A stretch of DNA of 64,000 nt from Grimontia sedimenti. Lineage in GTDB: Bacteria; Pseudomonadota; Gammaproteobacteria; Enterobacterales; Vibrionaceae. The notes beneath the pieces were generated by a model, which worked only from the letters and a program-made list of their open reading frames with translations, was not told the DNA's origin and ran no database searches. A program made the position numbers and the translations under genes. The stretch lies in NCBI RefSeq assembly GCF_011045095.1, contig NZ_JAALDL010000015.1, positions 62,001 through 126,000 on the forward strand, written 5' to 3'. Of this stretch, positions 1 to 8,378 are shown one piece after another. Each line of letters starts with the position of its first letter. Positions within the stretch are counted from its first letter, which is position 1.

Positions 1-309
1 CTTCAGCAAAAACCACTTTTGCTTCTGACCGATACACACTGGCTTGGAATCCCAGCGTACCAGACGTTTAGGTAATTTATAGCGTAACCAATGACGACTG
101 GTAGCCAGAATTCTTACGTCTTTCTTCGTGAGCCCTACTTCCTCGTATAACTCACGGTACATGGCCTGTTCAGGTGTTTCACCGTCATCAATACCACCTT
201 GTGGAAATTGCCAGGAGTGTTGTCCGTATCGACGAGCCCAGAGAACTTGACCGTGGCTGTTACAAATAACTATCCCCACATTGGGACGGTAGCCATCGCC
301 ATCTATCAC
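1..309 (-). CDS. rppH: RNA pyrophosphohydrolase RppH (partial, C-terminus outside window)
   Basis: RppH is a cytoplasmic Nudix hydrolase that removes pyrophosphate from the 5' end of triphosphorylated mRNA and so opens it to RNase E decay. About 103 codons are visible and the gene runs off the left edge; the family is usually 160-175 residues. The Nudix box lies at residues 38-60 (GG-I-x4-E-x7-REL-xEEVGL), after the conserved N-terminal motif [11 protein letters not shown] chose a GTG start at 309 because the family begins there (V/M-I-D-G-D-G) and a GAGGT Shine-Dalgarno lies just upstream. It is divergent from mutH, as is common in enterics and vibrios. Identity is secure; only the end is missing. 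Confidence 0.93.
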   Translation of the reverse strand, partial: MIDGDGYRPNVGIVICNSHGQVLWARRYGQHSWQFPQGGIDDGETPEQAMYRELYEEVGLTKKDVRILATSRHWLRYKLPKRLVRWDSKPVCIGQKQKWFLLK

Positions 310-907
310 TGGACGACCTCAAATATAAATCTCTATTACCAGTGATTTTTTCACACTATGTGCACAGTGGTAAACAAACATTGTGTATGAGACGCATTTT
401 TTGGGGGCTTCAACCGCCTTTATGGATAAATACCCGGCCACCACTAAGTTATAAACAATCCGGTGAGACTAAGCGCACATTTATTCACGCTTTCTGTGGA
501 TACATTTGTGCAGAACAGACTTTAAACGGGACAAAAGTGTCTATTTGACCGACATGAAAAGTGTCCACATAAGCGGAGAATTAAAATTATATTTATATAT
601 ATCAAACATATAATTAAATTCAGTCTCATATTTCCAAGCAAAATCGGAGGATAAAAACAGAACGATCTTAAAGTGGTCAAAGATCCATCAAAGTAAGACT
701 TACCCACACCGCCAGCTCACTTTCTCATCAGAATGATCCAAAAATCACCTATTTATGTGACCAAAACCACTGTATAAGCATCCATGATCCATTTTTATAC
801 CTTCGGCACTTCGATCGTTGTGGATAACTCTGTAAGGGTGCAAAAATTAGTGGATCCATTATGGTGAGGCTGATAGCGTTCATTGCAGACAACTAAGACA
901 CCGAGGC
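310..907. other. rppH-mutH divergent intergenic region
   Basis: This stretch of about 600 bases is AT-rich and holds the two divergent promoters. I see no RNA gene in it and no credible ORF (a 68-codon frame at 342-548 has no family resemblance). Its notable feature is a run of GATC sites between 664 and the mutH start, described as a separate entry. Confidence 0.6.
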
Positions 908-916
908 ATGATGATC
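664..916. promoter_or_regulatory. Cluster of seven GATC (Dam) sites upstream of mutH
   Basis: GATC occurs at 664, 682, 735, 786, 813, 853 and 913, that is seven times in 253 bp where about one is expected by chance. Four of them sit in the longer word GATCCA. No GATC is seen in the other half of the same intergenic region (310-663). The sites are seen directly; a regulatory role through Dam methylation is inference. Confidence 0.5.
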
Positions 917-1594
917 CCCGCACCCAACTCAGAAGCTGAACTCCTTGAACGCGCCTTTGCTTTGGCGGGCTTTACGCTCGGTGAACTGGCCGAACAACAT
1001 GGACTGGAGTGTCCCGTAGATCTCCGCCGAGAAAAGGGCTGGGTAGGCATGCTGCTTGAGACCTGTCTGGGTGCGACTGCAGGCAGCAAGCCCGAGCAGG
1101 ATTTTCAGGAATTAGGGATCGAACTGAAATCCATCCCTATCAGCCATACAGGAAAACCATTGGAAACCACTTTTGTCTGTGTCGCGCCACTGACTGGTGT
1201 TCAGGGTCTGACCTGGGAAAACAGTCATATCCGCAACAAGCTATCAAAAGTGCTTTGGATCCCGGTTGAAGGTGAAAGGGAAATTCCGGTTTGCGAGCGT
1301 CATGTGGGTATGCCGTTATTATGGGAGCCTTCAGAAGATGAAGAGTCGCAGCTAAAAGCGGATTGGGAAGAATTGATGGAATTTATCGTGCTGGGAAAAG
1401 TGCATGAAATCAGTGCCAGACACGGTGAATTCTTGCAGCTTCGCCCTAAAGCGGCAAACAGCAAAGCCAAAACTGAAGCCTATGGCGCTAAAGGTCAACC
1501 CATCAAAACCTTGCCCCGTGGCTTTTATCTTCGCACTCAGTTCACGGGCAAGATACTCGCCCGCCACTTTATGCTGCCGGAAAGCGAAAGTTAG
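908..1594 (+). CDS. mutH: DNA mismatch repair endonuclease MutH
   Basis: MutH nicks the unmethylated strand at hemimethylated GATC when activated by MutS-MutL, which directs methyl-directed mismatch repair to the new strand. The 228-residue product matches the family length. The catalytic D-x6-E-x-K triad is visible as D65, E72 and K74 in the motif [11 protein letters not shown], and the upstream acidic residue E51 is kept. Two ATGs are possible (908 and 911); GAGG at 903-906 lies very close to both, so the exact start is uncertain by one codon. It ends 18 bases from the convergent DUF6482 gene. MutH implies a Dam methylase elsewhere in this genome. Confidence 0.96.
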   Translation: MMIPAPNSEAELLERAFALAGFTLGELAEQHGLECPVDLRREKGWVGMLLETCLGATAGSKPEQDFQELGIELKSIPISHTGKPLETTFVCVAPLTGVQGLTWENSHIRNKLSKVLWIPVEGEREIPVCERHVGMPLLWEPSEDEESQLKADWEELMEFIVLGKVHEISARHGEFLQLRPKAANSKAKTEAYGAKGQPIKTLPRGFYLRTQFTGKILARHFMLPESES

Positions 1595-1612
1595 CTCTAG
1601 GATCTGTCGACC

Positions 1613-1912
1613 TTAAAGCGTAATTTCCATGTCCTCATTACAGGAAGTATCCGCAGGCCCAAACTCATCATAAGGATCCAGCAGACGTAACGTTGCTTTT
1701 TTCACTCCCACTTTACGAAGCTTCTCTGACACCTGTTCCATGTTGTCAAAATGCATCACTTCATCAGTATTGTCGTCTTTCAATGGCTCCAGCTTGTGCC
1801 TGACTTCCACTTCCACCACATACTGTGCACCACCTGCATGTGCAATCACATAGCAATGGGGAACGTTGTCCGGATGAGCCTGTATCCAGCTCTTCAATTG
1901 CTTTAATTTCAT
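1613..1912 (-). CDS. DUF6482 family protein
   Basis: A 99-residue soluble protein without signal peptide or membrane segment. It opens with MKLKQLKSWIQAHPDN and contains the stretch YVIAHAGGAQYVVEV, which I recognise from small conserved Vibrionaceae and other gammaproteobacterial proteins annotated as DUF6482. The C-terminal half is acidic and ends in LLDPYDEFG and a short charged tail. No function is known to me and no catalytic motif is visible. It is convergent with mutH and divergent from tas, so it is probably transcribed alone. The coding call is secure; the family assignment rests on memory of the motif. Confidence 0.8.
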   Translation of the reverse strand: MKLKQLKSWIQAHPDNVPHCYVIAHAGGAQYVVEVEVRHKLEPLKDDNTDEVMHFDNMEQVSEKLRKVGVKKATLRLLDPYDEFGPADTSCNEDMEITL

Positions 1913-2168
1913 TTCGTTACCCGCATTGTTAACCGAATGTTAATTCTAGTATAAGGTCTCAGACTAGGGTGTGTGGTTTAAAACTGATAATTCTGATCGC
2001 TCCCACGTAATCCATTTGCGACATCTCAAAACCTTCATCCAGATCTACACCCAGTCCCTCACTTTTTCGCTTGTACCAACAAGAAAACTTCCTAAGATGG
2101 AAGGTAAACCCCGCACATCTCGAAAACGTGTTTCTCGTCGTCCATGAGATGCAGCTCAAGGAGAAAGG

Positions 2169-3203
2169 ATGCAATACCACACTCTTCCCCATACCAATCT
2201 GGAAGTCAGTAAGATTTGTCTTGGCACTATGACGTTTGGTCAACAGAACACAGAAGCAGATGCTCATCAGCAGCTGGACTTCGCACTCGACCATGGCGTG
2301 AACTTTATAGATACCGCGGAAATGTATGCGGTGCCACCGACCCCAGAAACGCAGGGGCTGACGGAGCAATATATTGGCAACTGGCTGCAAAAATCCGGTA
2401 AACGCGACAAGGTGATTATCGCCACCAAGGTCGCTGGCCCCAGAGGCGTACCTTATATCCGTGAAAACATGTCACTGGATAGACGCAATGTCCGTCAGGC
2501 TGTCAACGACAGTCTCGCCCGTTTGCAGACCGATTACATCGACCTTTATCAGGTTCACTGGCCTCAGCGCCATGTGAACAGCTTTGGTCAATTGAACTAC
2601 AACCATCAGGACGAAAACTCAGGCGTCACCTTGTTGGATACTCTGGATGCGCTTGCCGAACTGGTGCGCGAAGGCAAAATCCGTCACATCGGCGTCTCGA
2701 ACGAAACGCCATGGGGGGTGATGAGCTATCTTCGTCTGGCAGAAAAGCATAGCCTGCCGCGTATTGTGTCAATCCAGAACCCGTATAATCTGCTCAACCG
2801 CAGCTTCGAAGTGGGGCTGTCAGAGATCAGTCATCAGGAAGGCGTCGAGCTGTTAGCCTACTCACCGCTCGCATTTGGCGTGTTGAGCGGAAAGTACCTC
2901 AATGGCGCTAAACCAGAAGGAGCACGCTGCACCCGCTGGGAGCGTTTCGCCCGATACTTCACCGAGCAAGGGCAGGCAGCAACGCAGGCTTATGTCGATC
3001 TTGCTAAGGAGTTCGCCATTGATCCATCACAGATGGCACTGGCCTATGTGAATACCCGCTCCTTTGTCGCCAGTAATATCATCGGCGCTACAACAATTGA
3101 GCAGCTCAAAACCAACATCGATTCCATAGACGTTGAATTGCCGGAAGAATTGCTGAAGCGCATTGAAGAGATTGGCCAGCAGTACTCCAATCCTTGTCCA
3201 TAG
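2169..3203 (+). CDS. tas: NADP(H)-dependent aldo-keto reductase Tas
   Basis: The 344-residue product is a TIM-barrel aldo-keto reductase closest to E. coli Tas, a cytoplasmic NADPH-dependent carbonyl reductase found as a suppressor of tyrosine auxotrophy in starved cells. The N-terminal pattern LGTMTFGQQNTEADAHQQL and the catalytic D-x4-Y pair in FIDTAEMYAVPP (near residues 50-55) are typical, as are the catalytic lysine region TKVAGP and the C-terminal cofactor-binding segment IIGATTIEQL. AAGGAGAAAGG immediately precedes the ATG. The gene stands alone, with its own terminator at 3232-3256. Its physiological substrate is not known. Confidence 0.93.
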   Translation: MQYHTLPHTNLEVSKICLGTMTFGQQNTEADAHQQLDFALDHGVNFIDTAEMYAVPPTPETQGLTEQYIGNWLQKSGKRDKVIIATKVAGPRGVPYIRENMSLDRRNVRQAVNDSLARLQTDYIDLYQVHWPQRHVNSFGQLNYNHQDENSGVTLLDTLDALAELVREGKIRHIGVSNETPWGVMSYLRLAEKHSLPRIVSIQNPYNLLNRSFEVGLSEISHQEGVELLAYSPLAFGVLSGKYLNGAKPEGARCTRWERFARYFTEQGQAATQAYVDLAKEFAIDPSQMALAYVNTRSFVASNIIGATTIEQLKTNIDSIDVELPEELLKRIEEIGQQYSNPCP

Positions 3204-3231
3204 CGCTTATTGGCCTTTGGTTTTCAAATAG

Positions 3232-3256
3232 AAAAAGCGCCGTAAGGCGCTTTTTT
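3232..3256 (+). terminator. Intrinsic terminator of tas
   Basis: A GCGCC / GGCGC stem with a GTAA loop is flanked by an A-run on the left and followed by six T, 28 bases after the tas stop. Confidence 0.85.
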
Positions 3257-3310
3257 ATTATGTGATTACAGGGAATTCGGGAGTCACCCAGCATAGTGAC
3301 TCCCTTTTGA

Positions 3311-3562
3311 TTACGTTGTCAGGTTCAACCTTAACTTTCTACGCATTCGTGCCACTTCGCGTTGAGCTTTAAATTGAGGTGCAACGGTGTGACCGATAGA
3401 TAAGCCATCTTTCTCGAAACCAATATCTCGCATTAGATGCTCTGATAAAGGCTCGCCAACGTAGCGAATTCGGCGATGGGCTTTTCTCCAGGCTGCTTCT
3501 TCACGTTTGATATCCATACGGACGAAAAACACGGCCAGACGCAGGTACATAGATTGGTTCAT
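3311..3562 (-). CDS. DUF1127-like small basic protein
   Basis: An 83-residue arginine-rich protein with the central segment LSEHLMRDIGFEKDG, which resembles the DUF1127 (YjiS-like) motif L-x-D-x-x-L-x-D-I-G. Proteins of this type are short, basic and often linked to RNA binding or regulation in alphaproteobacteria; nothing is established for this one. It has no signal peptide. A pyrimidine-poor GGAG-type Shine-Dalgarno (AAGGAGTCC on the coding strand) precedes the ATG. It is transcribed alone, towards the tas terminator, and a perfect 14-bp palindrome lies about 140 bases upstream. The gene call is good and the family call moderate. Confidence 0.7.
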   Translation of the reverse strand: MNQSMYLRLAVFFVRMDIKREEAAWRKAHRRIRYVGEPLSEHLMRDIGFEKDGLSIGHTVAPQFKAQREVARMRRKLRLNLTT

Positions 3563-3703
3563 GACGGACTCCTTGATGAGTTACAGGAGGCCTTGGATAG
3601 ATTGCGGGCGAGGGATCTTGACTAGGAAGTGTCGCTCAGAGCCGCAGTCATATCCGCGGCCCATTTGCTAAAAGGGTGCGGATTAGTGTACAGGTTTTCG
3701 CAT

Positions 3704-3717
3704 ATCTGCGCGCAGAT
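3704..3717. promoter_or_regulatory. 14-bp perfect palindrome, possible operator
   Basis: ATCTGCGCGCAGAT reads the same on both strands and lies in the upstream region of the DUF1127-like gene. Its size and symmetry suit a dimeric regulator; the regulator is unknown. Confidence 0.35.
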
Positions 3718-3954
3718 GGGTGGCGCAAGTCATGACGGATGTAAACAGTTGATTTGTCATCTTATTGCCTCCTTTCTGCGTAAACCTGCGGAACATTCCG
3801 CACTTGTAAATTCACTGTTAATACTAATGATTTAGATCAATATATCAACGCGTTATTTAATATAACCATGAATTTAGTGGCATCTTCTTTATTCAACAAC
3901 TTGAACAAAGTTTCACCGCATCCTGTTCGATTATTTGCCTATTTAAAAGGACAT

Positions 3955-4002
3955 ATACCCAAGTAACTTCTGATTGCCTGCATTTTAAGGTCGTTTAGGT
4001 AT
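3955..4002. repeat. Dispersed dyad repeat (ATACCCAA...TTTAGGTAT), copy 1
   Basis: The interval begins ATACCCAAGTAAC and ends GTTTAGGTAT, so its ends are inverted. The same end sequences bound a tighter hairpin at 56579-56613. The pair suggests a small intergenic repeat family. Confidence 0.45.
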
Positions 4003-4181
4003 GTAGCTTCAAGTTCCTGTCTGAGAATAAATTTTGCTCTGAGACCAATCTTCTGGCGAACATCAAGAATTTATAATGCGGTGAGATTACTCGCAAAGTC
4101 CATCCTTTTTTCGGATGGTAATTAACTATTTTCAATCTTATTAGTAGATATCATGTCGTCACTAATTGAGAGGAATGAACC

Positions 4182-4610
4182 ATGAGAACTGCTGCTGACC
4201 GTATTCGACACGCCATCGCTTTTGAGGTGATTGGCCTTATTCTCATCGTGAGCATTTTGTCCCTGTTTGGTTTTGATGCGGCGCACACTGGCGTACTGGG
4301 TGTGGCCTTCTCCATCCTGGCGACTGGTTGGAATTACGTCTACAACCTCTGGTTTGACAAAGCCATGGTGAAATTTACCGGGAAAACCGAGAAAAAGCAG
4401 AAACACCGGGTTCTTCACGCTGTGCTGTTTGAACTGGGCCTGCTTTGGGTGACGCTGCCTGCTATTGCATGGTGGCTTAACATCAGCCTGTGGCAAGCTT
4501 TCCTGATGGACATTGGTCTGGTGGCTTTCTACCTGGTTTACGCATACGTCTACAATCTGGCGTACGATAAAATCTTCCCTATCAATGAAGGGAAGCTAGT
4601 CACCCAGTAA
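4182..4610 (+). CDS. PACE family multidrug/biocide efflux transporter
   Basis: A 142-residue integral membrane protein with four predicted helices arranged as two bacterial transmembrane pair repeats, the hallmark of the proteobacterial antimicrobial compound efflux family (AceI type). The conserved acidic residue of helix 1 is E15 in the motif RIRHAIAFEVIGL, which in AceI is needed for proton-coupled transport. The two repeats end in the related motifs WNYVYNLWFDK and YVYNLAYDK. Known members export chlorhexidine, acriflavine or short diamines; the natural substrate here cannot be read from sequence. A GAGAGGAA Shine-Dalgarno precedes the ATG. No divergent LysR regulator, often found beside such genes, is present. 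Confidence 0.92.
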   Translation: MRTAADRIRHAIAFEVIGLILIVSILSLFGFDAAHTGVLGVAFSILATGWNYVYNLWFDKAMVKFTGKTEKKQKHRVLHAVLFELGLLWVTLPAIAWWLNISLWQAFLMDIGLVAFYLVYAYVYNLAYDKIFPINEGKLVTQ

Positions 4611-4621
4611 TCAATCAGACG

Positions 4622-4651
4622 AAAAAAAACCGCCTAATCAGGCGGTTTTTT
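4622..4651. terminator. Bidirectional terminator between the PACE gene and vpsR
   Basis: ACCGCCT / AGGCGGT with an AATC loop, an A-run on one side and a T-run on the other, serves both convergent genes. Confidence 0.88.
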
Positions 4652-4666
4652 AATTCAGCTAATTAC

Positions 4667-6001
4667 TTAGCGAAAGCTACGCGGTGCAGGAATCAAGCTG
4701 TGCTTGTTCAGCAAACGGTACATAGTCGCACGGGATACACCCAGCTCTTTCGCCGCCGCAGACACCTGACCATTGTTGCTTTCCAGCACAGCGAGCAGTG
4801 CGTCGCGCTCAGACTCTTCACGAATCTTACGCAGGCTTTGCTTGTAATCACCCTGACGTGGCAGATCCAGATGCTCGGCTTCAATCACCAGATTATCCGC
4901 CAGCAGTACTGCACGTTTTACCTGGTTGATCAGCTCACGTACGTTACCTGGCCAGCTATAGTTGGTCAGGATCTTGTTCGCTTCTTCAGAGAAGGTGCGT
5001 GCCTGCGTGTTGTACTGACGTGCAAACTTCAACAGGAAGTGCTCAGCCAGCTCAGGAATGTCTGCACTGCGCTCTTTCAGTGATGGCACAGAAATGCGCA
5101 GAACATTGAGGCGATAGAACAGGTCTTCACGGAACTGACCTTCAGCAACCGCTTTTTCCAAATCCATGTGCGTCGCCGCAATCACACGAACATCAATCTC
5201 TTTTGAGTATTTGTCGTCGTGCGTTTCTACCGTACCGTCCTGCAAAAGGTGCAGAAGGTTTGCCTGAAGATTCAGTGGCAAATCACCAATTTCATCCAGG
5301 AACAGAGTGCCTTGGTGCGCTTGCTGCACTTTGCCTTCTGTTGTGCCATCACCAAACAGCTCGTTTTGAATAAGCTTCTCTGGTAGCGCGCTACATTTCA
5401 CAGAAACGAACGGACCTTTCGCGCGGGTTGAAGCATTGTGAATCGCCATGCCCACCAGCTCTTTGCCGGTACCGCTTTCACCGTTGATCAGAACTGATAC
5501 GTCAGTCGGTGCGACACGACGAACCTGATCACGCAGTTTCTTCATCACAGAAGTTTTACCCAGCAGTCCCATGTCACTGTGGTCGCCCAGTTGAGGCCAT
5601 ACATGACGCTCAAGCTTCAGCATGCCCAGTTGGTGACCGATGGTGCTCATCAGTTGGCTATCTGGAATTGGAGAAGTGAAGTAGTCGATGCAGAAGCTCA
5701 CAATGAACTGACAAATTGCATCATTGTTGAGTTGATCTTCGCGGATCAGCGCCAGCCAGCGAACCTGCTTGTTACGGTTTACCAGTGATGCGACACCGTT
5801 AAGACTGAAATCATCGTGGCTGATATCCACAATACCAATGCAAGGACCAATGTCCTGAAGGAGAGATTGTGCTGCTCTGAGGTCATAACAGCGGTGACAA
5901 CGCCAACCTGCCTGTTCCAGTGTTGCCAGCCAAGGTTCATAAGTTCCTCCTACTACGACGAGTGAACTTGGAACCGCCTCAGATCTGAATTGCATACCCA
6001 T
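4667..6001 (-). CDS. vpsR: VpsR-type atypical bacterial enhancer-binding response regulator
   Basis: The 444-residue protein has a receiver-like domain (about 15-125), an AAA+ domain (145-370) and a Fis-type helix-turn-helix (405-434). In Vibrio cholerae VpsR binds c-di-GMP and activates polysaccharide and biofilm genes. The phospho-acceptor position corresponds to D59 (GIVDIS), the residue known from VpsR. Walker A (GESGTGKE, 174-181), Walker B (LFLDEIGD, 233-240) and an arginine-finger region (REDLFYRL, 291-298) are intact. The GAFTGA loop that contacts sigma-54 is absent: after NELFG the sequence goes straight to DGTTEGKVQQA. This fits the known VpsR mode of working with sigma-70. Start chosen for the AGGCAGG Shine-Dalgarno. 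It is transcribed alone. Confidence 0.93.
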   Translation of the reverse strand: MGMQFRSEAVPSSLVVVGGTYEPWLATLEQAGWRCHRCYDLRAAQSLLQDIGPCIGIVDISHDDFSLNGVASLVNRNKQVRWLALIREDQLNNDAICQFIVSFCIDYFTSPIPDSQLMSTIGHQLGMLKLERHVWPQLGDHSDMGLLGKTSVMKKLRDQVRRVAPTDVSVLINGESGTGKELVGMAIHNASTRAKGPFVSVKCSALPEKLIQNELFGDGTTEGKVQQAHQGTLFLDEIGDLPLNLQANLLHLLQDGTVETHDDKYSKEIDVRVIAATHMDLEKAVAEGQFREDLFYRLNVLRISVPSLKERSADIPELAEHFLLKFARQYNTQARTFSEEANKILTNYSWPGNVRELINQVKRAVLLADNLVIEAEHLDLPRQGDYKQSLRKIREESERDALLAVLESNNGQVSAAAKELGVSRATMYRLLNKHSLIPAPRSFR

Positions 6002-6414
6002 AACGCCTGCCTTTAGTCATCCATTAACGACACGTGTTCAAAATGTTGTGAGTATCATTATATTTTGTAAGACAAGCAGGTCTGTCTCAATGTAGATACA
6101 AGGTAGCTCTCAAATCAGCACAGTTCCCAGATAAGACACTTTTGCTGTTCGATTTGCTGACAACATAGGCATCTAGTAGCTGACATATTTATCAGTATTA
6201 TTAATAGGATAGACTATTCCATGATGCCCAAAAAAGCCATCAAAATGGCCAACACTTTAAACACTTCTCAATTTTGAGAAACTTAAGATTCTCTTTAAAA
6301 TTTCTTAGATCATAGACTATGACCCGATTTAGTGAGGCTATCTATTGATAGAGAAAGCAAAAAAACGCGCCCAAGTGAGACGCGGTCTTTCATTTAAGGC
6401 AGGGCTTAGAGAAT
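6002..6414. other. vpsR upstream region
   Basis: About 410 bases, AT-rich, containing the vpsR promoter region. I see no ORF, no RNA gene and no strong hairpin. It separates vpsR from the truncated amidohydrolase. Confidence 0.5.
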
Positions 6415-6771
6415 CTATCTCACTTCTTCACCACTGGCGATAACGGTTTCTCTGACTTTGTCTGCAAACTGCAACGCTTCCTGGCGCACTTTGTCTTCAT
6501 TCACCGTCAGTATGTCTCTCTCCTGCATCAGGAGCTGGCCATCAACGATGGCATGTTTCACGTTCGATGCATACGCGGAGTAAACCAAGGCTGAATAAGG
6601 GTTGTACATTGGCACCATGTTTGGCGCTTTCGTATCAATTACGATGATGTCTGCCAGCTTACCCGCTTCCAGAGAACCTATTTTGTCTTCCATGTGGAAC
6701 GCGCGGGCAGCTCCCATCGTCACCATCTTAACTACCTTGATTGGCAGCATTGCGTCACGGTCTTCGTACAT
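6415..6771 (-). pseudogene. C-terminal remnant of an amidohydrolase (MtaD/ATZ-like)
   Basis: Only 118 codons remain of an enzyme family normally about 440-470 residues long. The remnant carries the C-terminal signature GAARAFHMEDKIGSLEAGK followed by LADIIVIDTKAPNM, and then YNPYSALVYSA, all typical of cytosine/adenosine-deaminase-like amidohydrolases. The metal-binding HxH motif, the central histidines and the catalytic aspartate are missing. The reading frame starts directly at the lysS terminator hairpin, and residues read further upstream in the same frame have no family resemblance. I infer a deletion that removed the first three quarters of the gene and fused the tail to the end of lysS. 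It is unlikely to be functional. Confidence 0.8.
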
Positions 6772-6773
6772 AC

Positions 6774-6802
6774 AAAAAACACTGGCATAGGCCAGTGTTT
6801 TT
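6774..6802 (-). terminator. Intrinsic terminator of lysS
   Basis: AAAACACTGGC / GCCAGTGTTTT with an ATAG loop lies 35 bases past the lysS stop, with a T-run on the coding strand. It also marks the breakpoint of the amidohydrolase remnant. Confidence 0.88.
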
Positions 6803-6836
6803 GGTGTCTCAGAGACGTCTCAGAAGTCAGTCAGAT

Positions 6837-8351
6837 TTAGTCTTTCTTCTGGTTCTGTGGACGCATCGCCGGGAACAGAATCACGTCACGGATAGTGTGC
6901 GTGTTGGTAAACAGCATTGCCAAGCGGTCGATACCGATACCTTGACCCGCAGTTGGTGGCAGACCATGTTCCAGTGCAGTGATGTAGTCTGCATCGTAGA
7001 ACATCGCTTCGTCGTCACCTGCGTCTTTCGCATCAACCTGCGCTTTAAAACGTGCGTCCTGATCTTCTGCGTCGTTCAGCTCCGAGAAGCCGTTCGCCAC
7101 TTCACGGCCACCGATGAAGAACTCAAAGCGGTCGGTAAAGAACGGATTGTCATCGCTACGACGTGCCAGCGGAGAGATATCTGCCGGGTAGCCAGTAATG
7201 AAGGTTGGCTGGATCAGTTTAGGTTCTGCGGTTTCACCGAAGATTTCTTCCAGCAGCTGACCACAAGTCCAGAATTTCTCAACGTAGATCTCCAGAGACT
7301 TCGCAATAGCCACCAGCTTTTCACGATCCTGAACGTCTTCAACGGTCAGCGCTTGGATATCAGCGTGCTCAGGGTTGTAGTGTTTGATCGCTTCCAGCAT
7401 GGTCATACGCGCGTATTTACCACCGAATTCCACGGTGTAATCGCCGTAAGGCATAAAGGTTTCACCCAGAACTTCAACAGCCACGGTACGCAGCATGTCT
7501 TCAGTCAGGTCGATCAGGTCGTTGTAATCTGCGTACGCCATGTAGAACTCAATCATGGTGAACTCTGGGTTGTGGCGTGGAGACAGACCTTCGTTACGGA
7601 AGTTACGGTTGATTTCGAATACGCGCTCGAAACCACCCACAACCAGACGCTTCAGGTACAGCTCAGGCGCGATGCGCAGGAACATTTCCTGATCCAGTGC
7701 GTTGTGGTGAGTGATAAACGGACGTGCAGAAGCACCACCCGGGATCACTTGCATCATTGGCGTTTCTACTTCCATGAAGTCTTTTGACTCCATGTAACGG
7801 CGAATTGCAGAAATCAGCTTAGAGCGTACCTTGAATGCGTTGCGCGAATCTTCGTTCACGATCAGGTCAACGTAACGCTGACGGTAACGCATTTCCTGAT
7901 CAGTCAGACCGTGGAATTTTTCTGGCAGAGGACGCAGTGCTTTAGTCAGCAGTTGGTACTCTTCCATGTTCACGTACAGGTCGCCTTTGCCAGATTTATG
8001 CAGTGCGCCTTTCACACCGATGATGTCACCGATATCCAGACCTTGATATTGCTCTTTCAGCACGTTCTGAACGTCTTTCGCTGCGTACGCCTGAATGCGA
8101 CCGCTCACGTCCTGAAGTGCCAGGAAAGGACCACGCTTTGCCATCACACGGCCAGCAACGCTGACTTTGTGATCCAATGCTTCCAGCTCTTCCTTACTCT
8201 TTTCGCCAAACTCAGCCTGAAGATCAGCCGCTTTGTGCTCACGGCGAAATTCATTTGGGTGGCCGTTTGCATTGCAGCTTTGACGAATGTGGTTCAGTTT
8301 TGCACGACGCTCCGCGATCAGCTTGTTTTCGTCTTGTAACTGGTCAGTCAT
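6837..8351 (-). CDS. lysS: Lysyl-tRNA synthetase, class II
   Basis: LysS charges tRNA-Lys with lysine in an ATP-dependent reaction in the cytoplasm. The 504-residue product has the usual N-terminal OB-fold anticodon-binding domain (about 55-150) and a class II catalytic core. Class II motif 2 is seen in [20 protein letters not shown] and motif 3 in [18 protein letters not shown]. Length matches E. coli LysS (505). AAAGG precedes the ATG. It lies 27 bases downstream of prfB, in the conserved recJ-prfB-lysS order, and is presumably co-transcribed with it. Nothing unusual is seen in the coding region. Confidence 0.98.
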   Translation of the reverse strand: MTDQLQDENKLIAERRAKLNHIRQSCNANGHPNEFRREHKAADLQAEFGEKSKEELEALDHKVSVAGRVMAKRGPFLALQDVSGRIQAYAAKDVQNVLKEQYQGLDIGDIIGVKGALHKSGKGDLYVNMEEYQLLTKALRPLPEKFHGLTDQEMRYRQRYVDLIVNEDSRNAFKVRSKLISAIRRYMESKDFMEVETPMMQVIPGGASARPFITHHNALDQEMFLRIAPELYLKRLVVGGFERVFEINRNFRNEGLSPRHNPEFTMIEFYMAYADYNDLIDLTEDMLRTVAVEVLGETFMPYGDYTVEFGGKYARMTMLEAIKHYNPEHADIQALTVEDVQDREKLVAIAKSLEIYVEKFWTCGQLLEEIFGETAEPKLIQPTFITGYPADISPLARRSDDNPFFTDRFEFFIGGREVANGFSELNDAEDQDARFKAQVDAKDAGDDEAMFYDADYITALEHGLPPTAGQGIGIDRLAMLFTNTHTIRDVILFPAMRPQNQKKD

Positions 8352-8378
8352 AGTGAACCTTTGAATTAACTTAAAAAA

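Larger units (their letters stand above)
3563..4181. other. Non-coding interval between the DUF1127-like gene and the PACE gene
   Basis: About 620 bases with promoters for both divergent neighbours. It contains a 14-bp perfect palindrome at 3704-3717 and an imperfect dyad beginning ATACCCAA at 3955-4002, both listed separately. I see no further ORF or RNA gene. Confidence 0.55.

Noticed and set aside
342-548. 68-codon frame between rppH and mutH
   Set aside because: No Shine-Dalgarno, atypical composition and no resemblance to any family.
6741-7787. 348-codon open frame on the plus strand
   Set aside because: It lies entirely antisense to lysS and has no family resemblance; it is a shadow of a gene with biased codon use.
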